A DNA stretch of 64,000 nucleotides from Pipra filicauda. Taxonomy: Eukaryota > Chordata > Aves > Passeriformes > Pipridae. Location: the NCBI RefSeq assembly GCF_003945595.2, contig NW_024104320.1, positions 1 to 64,000 of the forward strand, given 5' to 3'. The notes under the pieces were generated by a model. It searched no databases and was not told the DNA's origin. It saw nothing but the letters and a program-made list of their open reading frames with translations. Positions 24,035 through 36,198 of this stretch are shown piece after piece (the stretch's first letter is position 1; each line of letters begins with the position of its first letter). Both the position numbers and the translations under genes were made by a program.

Positions 24035-26029
24035 TTTCTAAAGGGAAGAAGTTTTTCAGCCTATACTTTTCCCAGTGTTAGCCTTTAATTCCAAGAAAAG
24101 AGTACTACAGTACTTAATCATCACTCACTAATCAGCTATGACATGTAATTTGTACTCATATTCATGAGTCCTTTCCACTGTTCTAGGTCAGCTTTACCTC
24201 ATGGTGAGATGATAACAAGTATCTGATTCAGAGACCATTGCTGAAAGTTAGCATGTGTAACCTTATCCCCTTTCTTTATTACCTATTATTGTTTTCTTTT
24301 TCAGCCCAGTTAACAGGCTGACCACTAAAAGTTCAACTATAACATCCATCACTTCAAAGCACTCTTACATATGACTTCTCTTACCCTGGCAGAAAGAGGT
24401 GAGAGATGATCTGAGACAAGCATAATGGCTAACTACCTCTATGTAGTCATTTTTAAACTCTCCAAGAACAGTGTATAGAAGATGACCTCTCTTCCTGACC
24501 TAAATTGATCTCTCTAGCTAAATGGGGTCAAGTCTTACCAGTCCTGGGAAGGTAGAAATGCTTCTTACAGCAAAGCTGAAGCCTTGCATCCTTCCTCCAA
24601 AGCACAGTGCAGGCAACCCAAAAAGCCTGGAGGCAATTCTTGATGAGATGCTTTATTCTGAAGAATATCCTTCCACCAGAGTTACTCACTCTAGGCTAGG
24701 GTGTACCTATTCATCCTAACTGCTTGGAAAGGAATAGAAAGGTACCACCCCTGGCTCCCCTAAAGGTTCCTCTGTCAGTTTAACCAAATTTAGTTTTATT
24801 TCAAAGAAGGGTCACATGAGAAGGATTGGGTGAAGTAAAGACCTTTCATCCTGCCTGGTCAGAGAAGCTGGAGCTGAAGCCGAAGCCGGGAAGGAGATCT
24901 CTGTTTTCAGCTTTACAGTTCTAGTCCAGGGAAAAGGTAAGTTGCCAGGAATGTTACTGGATGGTGAGAGCCAGAAAAAAAAATAATCAAAATATGAGAC
25001 GAAAAAAAATTCTGGAGATGTTTGGTTTAATTTCAAAGAGGAAGGAAAAGCATTGTCTTTTAGGATTGTCCTAGCTCAGCTGAAATATCTGGTCACTGTC
25101 CTGTTTCCCTGTTTAACAGGGCAGCACACCCTACAGGAGATAGGAATAAGCCATTCTGAAACAATTTCTGCCTCGCTGCGCTTCAAAGCTTATATTTTTA
25201 GCAGTATTACACCTTTCGAGTGCCTCACATGATGCCAGAAAATGCTCATCTGTGTGTGTGAGTGGCTGTGTGGAAGCTGCCTGATATCCAGCCCTGCACA
25301 CCCAAAGATACTGTGTGAATCCTGTCTGCTGCAGACTGCTGCAACATATACAGAACAGTCAGAGGGTTGGTACGTGTTGGGGAAATGTTATAAAAAATAT
25401 TAGAATGACAAGTAAACCAGAATGATTAATAAAAAGCTCCATGGGAAAATAATAATTCTCTATTAAAGCAGAATTATAATAAATATCTGCTTGGTTTTTT
25501 CTTGATCTTAAGCTGCAAATGAATGCTTAGTCTTTGGAAAATGTAATACATTGCTAATTTGAACTGTGCAAATTTCTGTGCACAGGCAGCCTGGCAGAAG
25601 TTGTGTATGTTATTTGTACACATACACACACATGCCCGCACACATATTTGTCAACTCTTAGTGTTAACACTCCACGGTATTCCAACCATTCCAATCATTT
25701 GATTTTTTTCCTATGCTAGAATTATTTTTCTGCAGTGGGATGAATTTTTATTTCTTTTCCACATTTTCAATGTACATAATGAAAACATATAAAATACTTT
25801 TTGCAAATTATTCCTTATATATCCCTTTGCATTTTCTCGTATACTTTTAAGAGAAATTTGCTTTTCAAATCTAGTTTAATGCATAAATTCAAATTGATAT
25901 ATGATTCTAATTACTGTAGCCTCTAAACAACTCAGCATGTTCAACAAGATTTTATTTACCATTGTGAGAGGAGGAATTATCACGTTTTTTGTTTACAGTT
26001 GAGTTAAGTGAGTCTGATAAAATAGATTA
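24035..26029. other. AT-rich non-coding DNA, no gene seen
   Basis: There is a short TG-rich run near 25251-25262 and a CA-rich run at about 25618-25645. The part at about 25120-25335 is less AT-rich and could be conserved, but I cannot assign it. No exon is supported. Confidence 0.5.
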
Positions 26030-26132
26030 TTTGCCCAAGATCAAAAAGCAGCTTCAGGTACAGCAGTAAACTTCATTCAAGGCACCCACCTTCCAAGTGA
26101 AAGCCTAACCAATGGACCATATGGCCTCTCTG
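26030..26132 (-). mobile_element. Ancient MIR-like (CORE-SINE type) remnant
   Basis: The plus strand reads 'ttgcccaagatcaaaaagca' and, further on, 'cctaaccaatggaccatat' and 'ggcctctct'. This is the order of an old tRNA-derived amniote SINE of MIR type read backwards: the body's 'gcccaaggtcacacagc' portion and then the tRNA-like head. It is very diverged. The assignment rests on remembered consensus features and needs a profile search. Confidence 0.4.
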
Positions 26133-28032
26133 ACTGCCTGAAATAGTACACCCCAATGAACTGTTCTGAAAAAAATAATAGTCCTTACTTGCACATATTC
26201 AGAATTCCCATCAAACTTGTAGAAAGATTTTCTAATGTTTTTCAATGATGTCTATAAATCAAGATGTCATCTAGACAAATGATGACACATGATTCTACCA
26301 AATGGTGAGAAGCTGTCATTCATTAATGCCATATAGACGGACGGTGCATTTGTCAGTCCAGAAGAATGAGATTAAGAGTCATATATTCCTAAAGCTCATT
26401 GTAATGACACCTTGTCCTACCATTTCGTTTTTTGCAATTTCATTTTTAACTTCTATGCCCATCTAATAATGCTTACAGTTCTGCTGTAACTTGTAACAAT
26501 TTAAAGCCAAAGATTTGAAAAATGTTAAAACATTTAAATACAGTTAATGAGATCTGGTACAAGGCAGTGATTATTTCTGCATTATTGCAAGGAGGCAACA
26601 TTTCCATGATAAGGATGGTTTCCCAAGTGTCACAATGGCTTCCCCAGCTATATTATCCTGAATCACAGGTTTGAATCACAGCATAATCTATATATAATGA
26701 TCTATTTTTATCAGTTACATGAAACCTATTCTAGTAGAATCTTCAAAAGTATCTTAAAAGCAGACATCTGCATTCTGCAGAGACTTTGTACGCCTAAGAG
26801 CTTTTCTTTTTTAAGATAAAGTCCTAATTTCGACCTCACATTGGTGCCATATTTTTGTACATCTGGCTCACAAACATTAAGGAGGATGAATGAGCCATCA
26901 ATGTATTATTTTATGGAGTGGGTTCCAACAGTCACAGAAAATATTCTAGGCATCAGGATGTTGTTAGTCGCACTGGCCCATAGACAGATTGCCTAGTAGA
27001 GAGCCAAAGATGCAATTAAACACCTCCCATGGCATATAAATTCAAAGGGGAATTGAATGACTGAAGACGTATGCTCTGGATTTGTTTGAAACTGAAGAGA
27101 ACTAATCACAATGTTTGGGTGAGGCAGCTACAGCAAACACTCTGTCTGACTTAGAAATCATGACTCCCTCTTCTCGTTAACTGAATATGGAGCCAGAGAC
27201 TGTCAGCTCATAAAGTACCATCTGAATCCCTCATTTCCCCTGCAGTAGGTGGCCTGAATACAGCTGTCTTCTTCCCTATCAGTAAAAATACTAAGGCTGC
27301 AGGATAAATAAAAGACTATGAAATCTTCAGACAGTGTGGGAGGTGAGTTATTGCTGACTGTGAGGCAGCACCATCTCTCCAATACCGGAATGATTAAGAT
27401 GAGAATCCAACCCCAAGGAGATACTCTACTATTCATAAACACAATTTCTCTTCCATTTGTTTTTGGAAATAACACTATATTCTTTTACGAGACCATTTCC
27501 TCCCAAGACATTTACTTGGTGCTCCTTTACGTGCTACTACTACAAGCTGATCTCCTATTGCTGCTTGTGCCTCACCACGTTGCTTCTGTTTGAGTTGGTG
27601 GTATAGAAGTGAAAGAGTGAGAGAAGAGGCACCAAAGTTGCTTTTTCTGTCTCGGTATAATTTCTTCCTGTTCTGTGGTGCCTCTGGACCAATACACGCT
27701 GCCTTGGGTCTTTTCAAGATGGAACCTAAGGAGAAATATTGGAGACAGATCTTGGGCAACACAAGTCAATCCTTCCACCTACAAATATCCACAGTCTCTT
27801 CATTATGGACAGATCATCTTACTTCAATGATTTTCCAGTCTCCTATGACACTTTCACCTTGTTGTGACTATTGGCTCTGTTCAAGTAGCAGCAGTATAAA
27901 AACCTTGTTAACAAATAGGAGATTCAGGTTGCAAAATATTAAAGCATAAAAGTAGAATGCCTCCTTTAAAACACTCTGTGTACCACTTAAGGTTTTCCTT
28001 AAAGTATGACTGACTCGATTTCTATCCTACTT
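26133..28032. other. AT-rich non-coding DNA, no gene seen
   Basis: I see no exon, RNA gene or identifiable repeat. Overlapping open frames at 27.2-27.95 kb on both strands are under 120 codons and show no recognisable domain. Confidence 0.5.
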
Positions 28033-28082
28033 GAACTGGTGTAAATCAGCAGTAGCTCCACTGGTCTCAATAAAGCTATGTC
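28033..28082. repeat. Half of an ancient palindromic amniote repeat
   Basis: The motif 'ctggtgtaaatcagcagtag', followed by ctccactg and then 'agctatg', resembles one arm and the centre of a palindromic repeat remembered from bird, turtle and crocodile DNA ('ggtgtaaatcagcatagctc' type). The second arm is not visible. Family name unknown. Confidence 0.4.
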
Positions 28083-31000
28083 ATGGTTATCTAAAAGAAG
28101 ATTATAGCTACATATCTACTTCCACACACTATATTGTGTACGAGTTCCAACCTATCTGCTTTATGAATCATGAATGGAATGGGAATACTTTTTTTTTAAT
28201 TATTATTAACATATATTCTACCATAAGTGCTGATTAGGGGGAGACATTTTCTATGATTCTTTTCCTTTTTAAATTGCAGTGCAAATAGCTTCTCAGAATC
28301 ATTGCCCCAGGTTCAGAAAGTGATGATTAAAGAGGTACTCTAATTTCCCCCTTGGGTTCATCGGGAACCAAAATCTGCAAGACATGCAAAGATGATAGTG
28401 TAACAAACCAGAAGAAGAATCATTCAGGAAGGGAAATTAGTGCTCATTTTCAGTGTTTTGGTCTTTTTGTTTGTTTGTTTCTGGTGGATGTTTTGGTGGG
28501 TGAGGGTTCTTTAAAAAAAATGTTTGAGTTTCTTTGTTGTTTTAAATATGAAGAGAAATACTGAGATTCTCTTTGCTGAAGAATTATTGCAAGAGAGTCC
28601 TTTTCTAAAGTTTCAATTATTTCAGATGACAAGGATGACAAGAAAAAATATATAGAGTATAAACAAAATTTAACAAAATATATAAAATAAAATAATATGT
28701 AAAATAGAATGAAAATATAAAACTATGTGGACTGACTGTGGAAAGAATCATGAACAGTGGAAGGCGAATGAAAATACTGATCAGGGACTGGAGACATAAA
28801 AATTATCCCCATTATTAGGCTGAGATGGTGTTGATCCAGCTCAGAGGACTCAATCTACTATAGTCTAAAGGGATGCTATTATCATAGCTATGAAAGCCTA
28901 AAGCAATTGCATTGTCAAAGCTGGTTGATCTGATATGCCTCAAACTATCTAAATTATTCTGTATTAATATAGCTTTTAAAGAGAAATCTTTATATAAGAT
29001 ACTCCTGTCAAAGGTTAACTGAAAGCATATAACTAGTTAAGAACAGATCTTTTTTCTAATCAGAGGGGTAGAAGTTGTTGAAAAAAATTAAATCTCTGTT
29101 GACAAATATTGATTAGCTATGAGAAAATGCATTATCCAGTTCTACCAGTCTGCATTTTGGGTCTAGGGATACAGTAACCACAGAAACAAAAACAACAAAC
29201 AAACAAAGAACAAAATAAAATAAAATAAAAAAAAAAACCAAAACAACAACAGCAACAAACTCCAATAAATAAACAAACAAAAAAACACCCAAAAATTGCT
29301 GAAATATTAAGATTTTTCAGGGATAAGGCTTATTTCTTTTCTGAGTTGTCAGTTTTATGATGAGAGAATATCCTTGAGCTTTCTTCACTTTTCAGGACAG
29401 TTTCCTTCCTTTTTTCCCACACACAACTTCTCCTTTCTGAAAAACTATTTATTTCAAAACTCTGAGTCTATCAAAGAATGAGATGATTCACATTCCCCTT
29501 GCTGATTTTCACATACTTCAGTCTCAGTTGTCATCCAAACTTACAAGTATTTACACCATTTGAAAGTTTTGAGCTCCAAAAATATAACAAACCAGCTTTC
29601 ATTTAAATATCTAAATATGCTGAATTTACATACTTGGTAAACATACATGGGCCATTATTCACTTACACTGGTATGACCTTCTCTGCAGGTTGTACAAGTA
29701 CTCAGATGTGTGTTGGCAGACAAGGCCATGAGTGAAATCCATGCTGCTACAAATTCACTGCTTTCAGCAGTCCAAAGAAGTAAGTTAATGACCACTGAGA
29801 TGTGTTGGACAATTTTGAAGTCACAATTTTTTGGTTGCAACATAGTGTACTATTTAATTTCTATTTAAAGTGCAATATCTAATTTATAGCAGCTAAATGG
29901 GAATGTTACTGCACCCAAAGAAGAGTTGGGTAAAGAGGAGGAACGAGAAAATTTTAGTTTCTCATAATTTCCCTTTCTCTTCCACCAACAGGTAACCAGA
30001 ATGGTTCATCCCATGCAGCCCTGGAAGGAAGTTCATAGGGATGATGTAGTCCATGGCAATTTATTATCACTTAGAATCAGAGAATAGCTTAAGGTGTATA
30101 GGGAATAAAACATGCAATTAACTTTCAGCTTCAAACTGCCACATTTCTACTTTTTTGGTTTACTGCACAGAAATATGTGTGAATTCTCCATTAAACAAAT
30201 AGGGTAAAAATAACAGTTACAAGAAGCTCTGGGTTGATTGATAAACAGATTGTCCACATACAACACATAGTAAATCTAATATTCCTTGCTATAAAAATCC
30301 TACAAACATGTGTTTAAGTCCACCCAACATTTCTTGGAACCATTAGACATACTGCAGAGGGATTCGATTAATTAAACGCAAATGCAGATGCCTGCACCTG
30401 AACTAGTCACCCTAGACTCCCTTTAAATTCAACAGAGAGAAATGAGAGTTTCTAGTGTGCAATTCATCTCGTCCTAAAGTACATGTCTAAAATAGATCAA
30501 ATGAATTGCACATAAAAGTGCCTATTCTCTCCATTGACTATAAAGGAATACCAAGAAACTAGCCCTGCTGTAGATCTCTACATCAGAGATATCTAGAGTG
30601 TGATTGATTTTATCTCACCTTAGACATTTAAAGTATATGTGCCTACGCTCCCATTATAAGCAATGGAGACTAATCCAGCCAAACAAATGACAGTGTCTGT
30701 CTTGGGAGGAGAAGAAAGCATTCCCCTAAATTTTGCTGAAACGATTAGCAACCTTGTGCTGGGTTGGATTTGTGCTAAGATAGAGGTATCTTTCCTTCCT
30801 CACCCTACCCTGGGAGCTGTTCATCGTTAGCAAAGCAAAACAGCTCAGTCTGCTGCAGACTAGCCCTGGGAGAATTATTCAGGCAGTTCCCAAAACAATC
30901 CATCAGTTGATCTCAACAGTTTCTACTGCTACAGATTGGTTTTTATCATGGGATTTATTTTTTCTTACAGCCCTCAGGCTAGAATAGCAAAGCTACACAC

Positions 31001-31920
31001 AAGTCAGCAGACACAGCTTCAGTACAAGATATGGACTTGAAACACGAGTTGTCCATCTTTGGGCAAGGGAGCCAATATAGAACAAAAGAAATACTCACAA
31101 ATTTCTTCCAAGTAGTTCCAACTTTGTACTGAGACTTTATCAGGAGAAATAGGCAAAGGTGGAAGAAACCTGAATGCCCATCTCCCCACAGGAAATTAAT
31201 TTCTTCTTCAAAAAATTGTGTTGCAAATGCTTAATCTAGTGCCATATTAATGCATGAACTAAGAAATTGATTCATTGGAAAAGTCAGATGCTTAATTTCA
31301 AACTTTGAGACACTAGAAAATAATCAGTTCTTAAATAAGTGCAGTGGATGTCAGCAAAAAATATTTGTTCCTTTTGACAGCATTTTATCTCCACTTCAAT
31401 AGCTGATTTAACTTCAATCTGCTGTTATAAAATGTTTCAGCACTTTCCTGGTTTAAAGTATTGGAGTGTCAGTGCTTTGCAATTTATCCAGATTTTTCTG
31501 TAACATACAATTAAAATCCCAAGCAATTATAAATGTGCAACATTTTCTGAAGTTAGTTTAAAAAATGCAAGAGAAATGCATGGTTACATGTGGTAGAGGC
31601 ATATATAGTAAGATTAATGAGGATAAAGGAGAAACTATTAGCAATGTAATTGCCAATAGTAAACATATTTTTATTGGTAAATATGTGATATATTTTATAA
31701 ATCAAAGCACTTCTAATCACAACTGCTGATCTACATACTTTTTGGGAGAGCTGAAGAATGTAAAATTTGATTAAATCATTTCTTCTTAATATGTTGTGTT
31801 ATTAGATGACAATAACTGTGTTGCCAAAAAAAGAGGAAAATATATTTCTCAAATTTTATATTAATTTACTATATTTATCCACGTCAATCTATAATGACAG
31901 TCAATATTTTCTTGATCTCA
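28083..31920. other. AT-rich non-coding DNA with low-complexity patches
   Basis: It contains TTTG units at 28465-28480, an AT-only-like patch at about 28640-28720 and a CAAA/AAAT simple-repeat tract at 29181-29287. The region at about 30370-30715, with 'tttatctcaccttagacatt' and 'ctcccattataagcaatgga', resembles an old dispersed avian repeat I cannot name. No exon is supported. Confidence 0.5.
29181..29287 (+). repeat. A-rich simple repeat (CAAA/AAAT units)
   Basis: The tract consists almost wholly of A with C, interspersed as AAAC, AAAT and CAAC units. It has no coding content and no clean single period. Confidence 0.85.
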
Positions 31921-32345
31921 AGATGGGTTGGCTCTGGCTGGATGCCAGACACCCATCGAAACTACTCTATTACCCCCCTCTATAAATCAGACAGGGAGAA
32001 AATAAAGTAAAAATCTCATGGGTGAGGTCACTCACCAGTGACCATCTTGAGCAAAACACAATTGTCTTATAGAAGGCAGCTTAATTCATAACCAATCAAA
32101 TCAGAGTTGGACAAGAAGAAATCAGATGAAATCTTAGAAACACCTTTTCCCCAGCCCTCCCTTCTTCCTGGGCTCAATTTCACTCCAATTTTCTCTCCCT
32201 CATCCCCATAGCAGCTCAGGGGGATGGGGAATGGGAGCTGTGGTCAGTTCATCACACGTTGTCTCAGACGCTCCTTCCTTCTCAGGGGGAGGACTCCTCA
32301 CACTTTTCCTGTGCTCCAACATGGAGTCCGTAAGGCCGGTGCCTA
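31921..32345 (-). mobile_element. ERV LTR fragment, 3' (R/U5) part
   Basis: On the minus strand the element ends with 'ctggcatccagccagagcca' and 'acccatc', close to the remembered 3' terminus of a long avian ERV LTR. Upstream on that strand lie 'ggtcactggtgagtga', 'gatttgattggttatgaatt' (the site of a decayed AATAAA), 'gacaacgtgtgatgaactga' and 'gaggagtcctccccctga'. I believe this is the 3' half of the family whose 5' half occurs at 1978-2335, 14018-14144 and 32899-33050. That link comes from memory and is not shown by overlap in this window. Confidence 0.6.
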
Positions 32346-32898
32346 ATTTTTCGAACAATGATTGATGAACAAGAAAAGGATCGATAAAAAAAAAAAATCA
32401 TGTATCATGAAACTGATTGCAAAATAAGGAAAAAAAATTCTCAAGAGTTCTTTACTTACCTTGTTCTTTTTCTCCTGGGTGGGAAAAGTGTTGACTGAAG
32501 AACCCAAGGAAGAAAGAGGTGTTTTTCTCTGTGAAGCTCCTATTTGTTATTCTTTCTCTTTTTTTAAAAATTAAAATCTTTTGATGAAAACCAGCATTAC
32601 TATAGAGTATTTACAACTGTCTTAAAAACCCTGTTTGAAACCAAGGAAGTACATAAACATATTTGTCAACATTTCTTGAAAAAATTACAAGCTACATAAG
32701 ATGTCCACATTTTACCTTGATTTTAGCTATACTTTGGTGATATAGCCATTTCATTATTTTCATGTTAATGCTTACAGCATTTTTACCAACACGATACAGC
32801 AAAATTGTATCTATATGGAAGCATCAGGAGTGGTTTCCCATGATTTTATTGGCAGTAACCTTAAAGAACAAATGTGAAATTTACTGTGGGTAACAAAT
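32346..32898. other. AT-rich spacer between LTR fragments
   Basis: No gene seen. It contains an A run at about 32387-32396 and otherwise ordinary AT-rich DNA between two oppositely oriented LTR fragments. Confidence 0.55.
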
Positions 32899-33050
32899 TG
32901 TACTGGGTTTGTTTGGCAAAGTTTTGGTAACAGGGGAGCTACAGAGGTGGCTTTGGTGAGAAACTGCTGGAAACTTCCCCCATGTCTGACAGAGCCAATG
33001 CTAGTCAGCTCCAGGAGGAACCCACCACTGACCAAACCCAAGCCCATGAG
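32899..33050 (+). mobile_element. ERV LTR fragment, 5' terminus
   Basis: It begins TGTACTGGGTTTG and continues 'ggcaaagttttggtaacagg', 'ggagctacagaggtggcttt', 'gagaaactgctggaaacttc' and 'cagctccaggaggaacccac'. This is the sense version of the minus-strand fragments at 14018-14144 and 1978-2335. It breaks off abruptly after about 150 bp. A minus-strand open frame across it is antisense to the LTR and not a gene. Confidence 0.7.
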
Positions 33051-34572
33051 TAGACAAGGTACATGACCTTAGAAGGTGATTATAGAAGTCTGAAAATCAG
33101 CTTAGTTGGACATAAACTTAGGAAAGACAAATCACACCAGTAACGAGTTCACCCAAGCCCTTACATTTACTTGCAACAAATCTATATTTTCTCATAAACA
33201 TTCAGTATACTTAGATGAACTAGTTAATATATAAAATTGAAAGTTTCCTCTGCCTCTTGACAAAGAAATGCATTAAAAATCATGAGAGTCAAAAGAGTAA
33301 TACATGCTTTGAGCCATTTGAAGAGAGCTATAATGTACTTTCTTGGTCTTTTAACTGAGATTTGATTTTGAGAGAACTTGCATAGGTGTCAAAGGATGAT
33401 TAAAAAGATTTGGTTTTCTGTAGAAATTCTTTTATATAAATTGGATATTTAGTGTCTTCATGAAGAAGCAAATGGAACTGGAGTTGTACTCGTAAGATGC
33501 AGTCAATCTCTGCCCAACTGTGTTCATGAGGTATAAAATAACATCTCTCTGCTAATGTGGCCTAACCCACAAAAGACCTCTCAAACCCCCAAAATCTAGA
33601 CCACACTGAAATTTCAAATTTAGAGAAGGATCACTATCAGAAGGATGCATGAATAGGAAAGTTTCTTCTTCATCTAAGACAAAGATTTAGATCGAAAAAT
33701 CTTCCAGAGATCTTAAAAAAATATATATTAATAAGTTCAATCTTTCTGGAGAACTGAATCAGTTACTTGTTTAGTGAAAGCAATTCTTTGAAAAAATGCA
33801 CCAAGAGTTAACAAAATAATCAAGGTTACAATATTTGTTTCACATGCTTTCCTCCTGTTTTGCTAGATGAAGTTATGAATGAGAGAGCATTTAAAAATGC
33901 TTTTAAAAGGATATAGACTGGTTTCCTCTTTCATAACATGGTTTTTAAGTTCTACATGAGGTCATTTACAGTCAACTTTTCCAAGTGCATAAAAAGGAAC
34001 AAAACTTGCTGCTTCACAAGATACAGCCAACATGCCTTACTGCTCTGGATTTTGCATGAAGCTTCTGTTTATACAAACAAAAAAATGATTCATCTCCTTC
34101 AAGAGTGAAGCCTTCTGATCATAATCTTCTGATCACTAACATAACACAATAATTTTCTTTTCATCTGTACGTTGTTCTTTAACTGGGTATTTTCTTCACA
34201 TTCCTGATCAGCAGCTACCTGTAAAATTCTTGTTCAACCTGAGATGAACATCAGAGGAGACAAGTTCAGACTTGCAACCTCAAAGAGATTAAAGATATAT
34301 TCATTCTCTAACAGTAAGAGGAATTTATTAGTGTGTTGGTATAGTAAATCTTCTCTATCTTTAACAGAAGTCTTTGATGAGGAAAGCATTGGTCATGAAG
34401 AAGCAATCCACAAAATCCACAAATGACCAGTTGAAATTACTGACCAATATCTCCTTCCCTTCCCTGGCAACAGGACCAACCTTTAGTCCATCAGAGGCCA
34501 CCCTACCATATTTTATTCAATATGAATTTCAAATTTATGCCTTAATGTGAGTGCAATACAACAAAGCTTAAC
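33051..34572. other. AT-rich non-coding DNA, no gene seen
   Basis: No exon, RNA gene or identifiable repeat. Confidence 0.55.
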
Positions 34573-34576
34573 AAGG
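34573..34576. repeat. Left target-site duplication AAGG
   Basis: AAGG before the LTR matches AAGG at 35129-35132 after it. A 4-bp match is short and could arise by chance, but it coincides with the inverted-repeat termini. Confidence 0.6.
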
Positions 34577-34801
34577 TGTTGAGGAGTGTAGGTAACTCAG
34601 GGTGCAGTTGCAGTGCAAGCTGCAGGTTGAGCTCTGGGTGTTGAGGCCCTGAAGCAAGAGGCAATGTTAACTGCCAACCCTTTGCACAACAAGGGGCACG
34701 GGGACCCCTGGCACTGACCAGGTGTCTGGACATAGTGACACAGCAGGAGTCAAGGATTAAGGAGGAAGAGTTGAAACTTTCATGTGCTTAGACTGTGAGG
34801 G

Positions 34802-34808
34802 TATAAAA
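34802..34808 (+). promoter_or_regulatory. LTR TATA box TATAAAA
   Basis: TATAAAA lies 225 bp into the LTR and about 80 bp upstream of AATAAA, the normal core-promoter position. Present activity is unknown. Confidence 0.7.
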
Positions 34809-34883
34809 GCCCAGGAATTCCTTCCTTTGGGGTCTCTTCATGGTAGCACCCAGCTTGAGCTGCTTTTATGTTAGTGCACTGTG

Positions 34884-34889
34884 AATAAA
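34884..34889 (+). promoter_or_regulatory. LTR polyadenylation signal AATAAA
   Basis: An intact AATAAA in 'gtgaataaattg', downstream of the TATA box and within the LTR. Confidence 0.75.
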
Positions 34890-35132
34890 TTGATTTATGT
34901 AATGAGACATTTCAGAATCTACTATGGGAACTCCAGGGTTGAACCAGTAAGGAAATCTGGTCTGACTGCGTGAGAGTGGTGTGTGCAGGGAATCAAGAAA
35001 GGACCCGTAGGCTCACTGGAGTCACCCACTGCAAAAGGGCTCCAATCCCCGCAGTGAAAGTCTTTGGTGGTGGGAGTGTGACTGCCAGAGTGCCTGCTGA
35101 ATGGTCAGATGCAAAAGTTCCCTTAACAAAGG

Positions 35133-35348
35133 CGTCACAAACATATGTCACAAAATGCATATTTCCATATTGCCCATTATAAGTGTGACACAGAAAGCAG
35201 ATTCCAACCTTGTGACCTTGGTGAAAGGTGATAGCAACTGAAGGGCTCTTACAGGAGAAGACCCATACATGTCATCACATACCCCAGTTGCCTTTGAGAC
35301 ACGCAGTCTTAAGGACCTTCTAGGAAGGACCACATAGCGAAAATATTT
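35133..35348. other. Short unique spacer
   Basis: This lies between the LTR and the CR1 copy. Nothing recognisable. Confidence 0.5.
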
Positions 35349-35556
35349 CATAGAATCATAGAATAGCCTGCGTTGGAAGGGACCCACAAGTACCACCTAG
35401 TCCAACTCCTGGCCCTGCACATGAATGCCCCGAGAATCACACCGTGTGCATGAAAGCATTGTCCAAATATTTCTGAACTCTGTCAGGCTTGTTGCTGTGA
35501 CCACTTCCCGGGGAGACTGTTCCAGTGCCCAACCACTCTCTGGGTGAAGAACCTTG
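35349..35556 (-). mobile_element. CR1 LINE 3'-end fragment
   Basis: The plus strand reads catagaatcatagaatagcc, 'ggaagggacccacaagtacc', 'ccaactcctggccctgcaca', 'gcttgttgctgtgaccactt' and 'ccaaccactctctgggtgaa'. It is a minus-strand, 5'-truncated CR1 of the same subfamily as the plus-strand copy at 39984-40679, and aligns with that copy's last 200 bp in inverted orientation. Confidence 0.93.
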
Positions 35557-36198
35557 CTCTGAGCAATGTCAATGACATGACAGATAGAGCCCTTGAGGAG
35601 TGAGAAAACCTATCTTGAAAGTTCCCTGAGGCACACATATCCACAGAAACTCAATCACACACACTAAGCTCAAGGAGAGCTTGACCTCCACTGCTCTTTA
35701 AACTCATGTGGAAGATGAAAAGGTCGTGTCTGTCTGTCCATGCGACATTGCAGAGGACAGTTCCTCCCTTAAAAAAAAGTGCTGTCTTGATGAGGTGAAT
35801 TAATTCTCTCTTTTTGTTCAAGAGCAGAAAATGATCAAAACTTTACACATATTTTTATGCTTTCATTTCTCTGAGTGAAAAAGTAAATATGTTGTGTAGC
35901 TGTGTCTCAAAAGAAGACCTTTAATCAGCAAAATGTTTCTGTGATTTTCAAAGCCTTTCTTATGACTGTCATAGTTTTTATATTTTAATTTTGCAGTTTT
36001 AAGATAATTTTGTCATAAAATGTAAAGATGAAATAAGGATTGATTTTGTTGTACAAAAAGAAAAAAGTCATTGAAAACTCTTATTTTCTAAATTTTATCC
36101 CCCTTCCAGCAGCAAGATACTATACAGAGTATATTTTTCTAGTGATATAATAAAACTCATGTAACATTGAACTAGATCTTAAAATAATAGTAATTAAT

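Larger units (their letters stand above)
34577..35128 (+). mobile_element. Complete solo LTR (552 bp) with terminal inverted repeats
   Basis: The element starts TGTTGAGG and ends CCTTAACA. The ends are inverted repeats, matching at 7 of 8 positions. AAGG flanks it on both sides (34573-34576 and 35129-35132), a 4-bp target duplication typical of gammaretrovirus-like integrases. Inside, a TATA box at 34802-34808 and AATAAA at 34884-34889 lie in the right order and spacing for U3-R-U5. No internal viral sequence follows. I do not recognise the family. The class I assignment rests only on the duplication length. Confidence 0.75.

Noticed and set aside
27203..27949. Cluster of overlapping 68-119 codon open frames on both strands
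   Set aside because: No conserved motif, no codon pattern, mutual overlap and no splice context. Expected by chance in 64 kb.
29181..29287. A-rich tract considered as a retrocopy poly(A) tail
   Set aside because: It has many C interruptions and no recognisable transcript upstream. It reads as a simple repeat.
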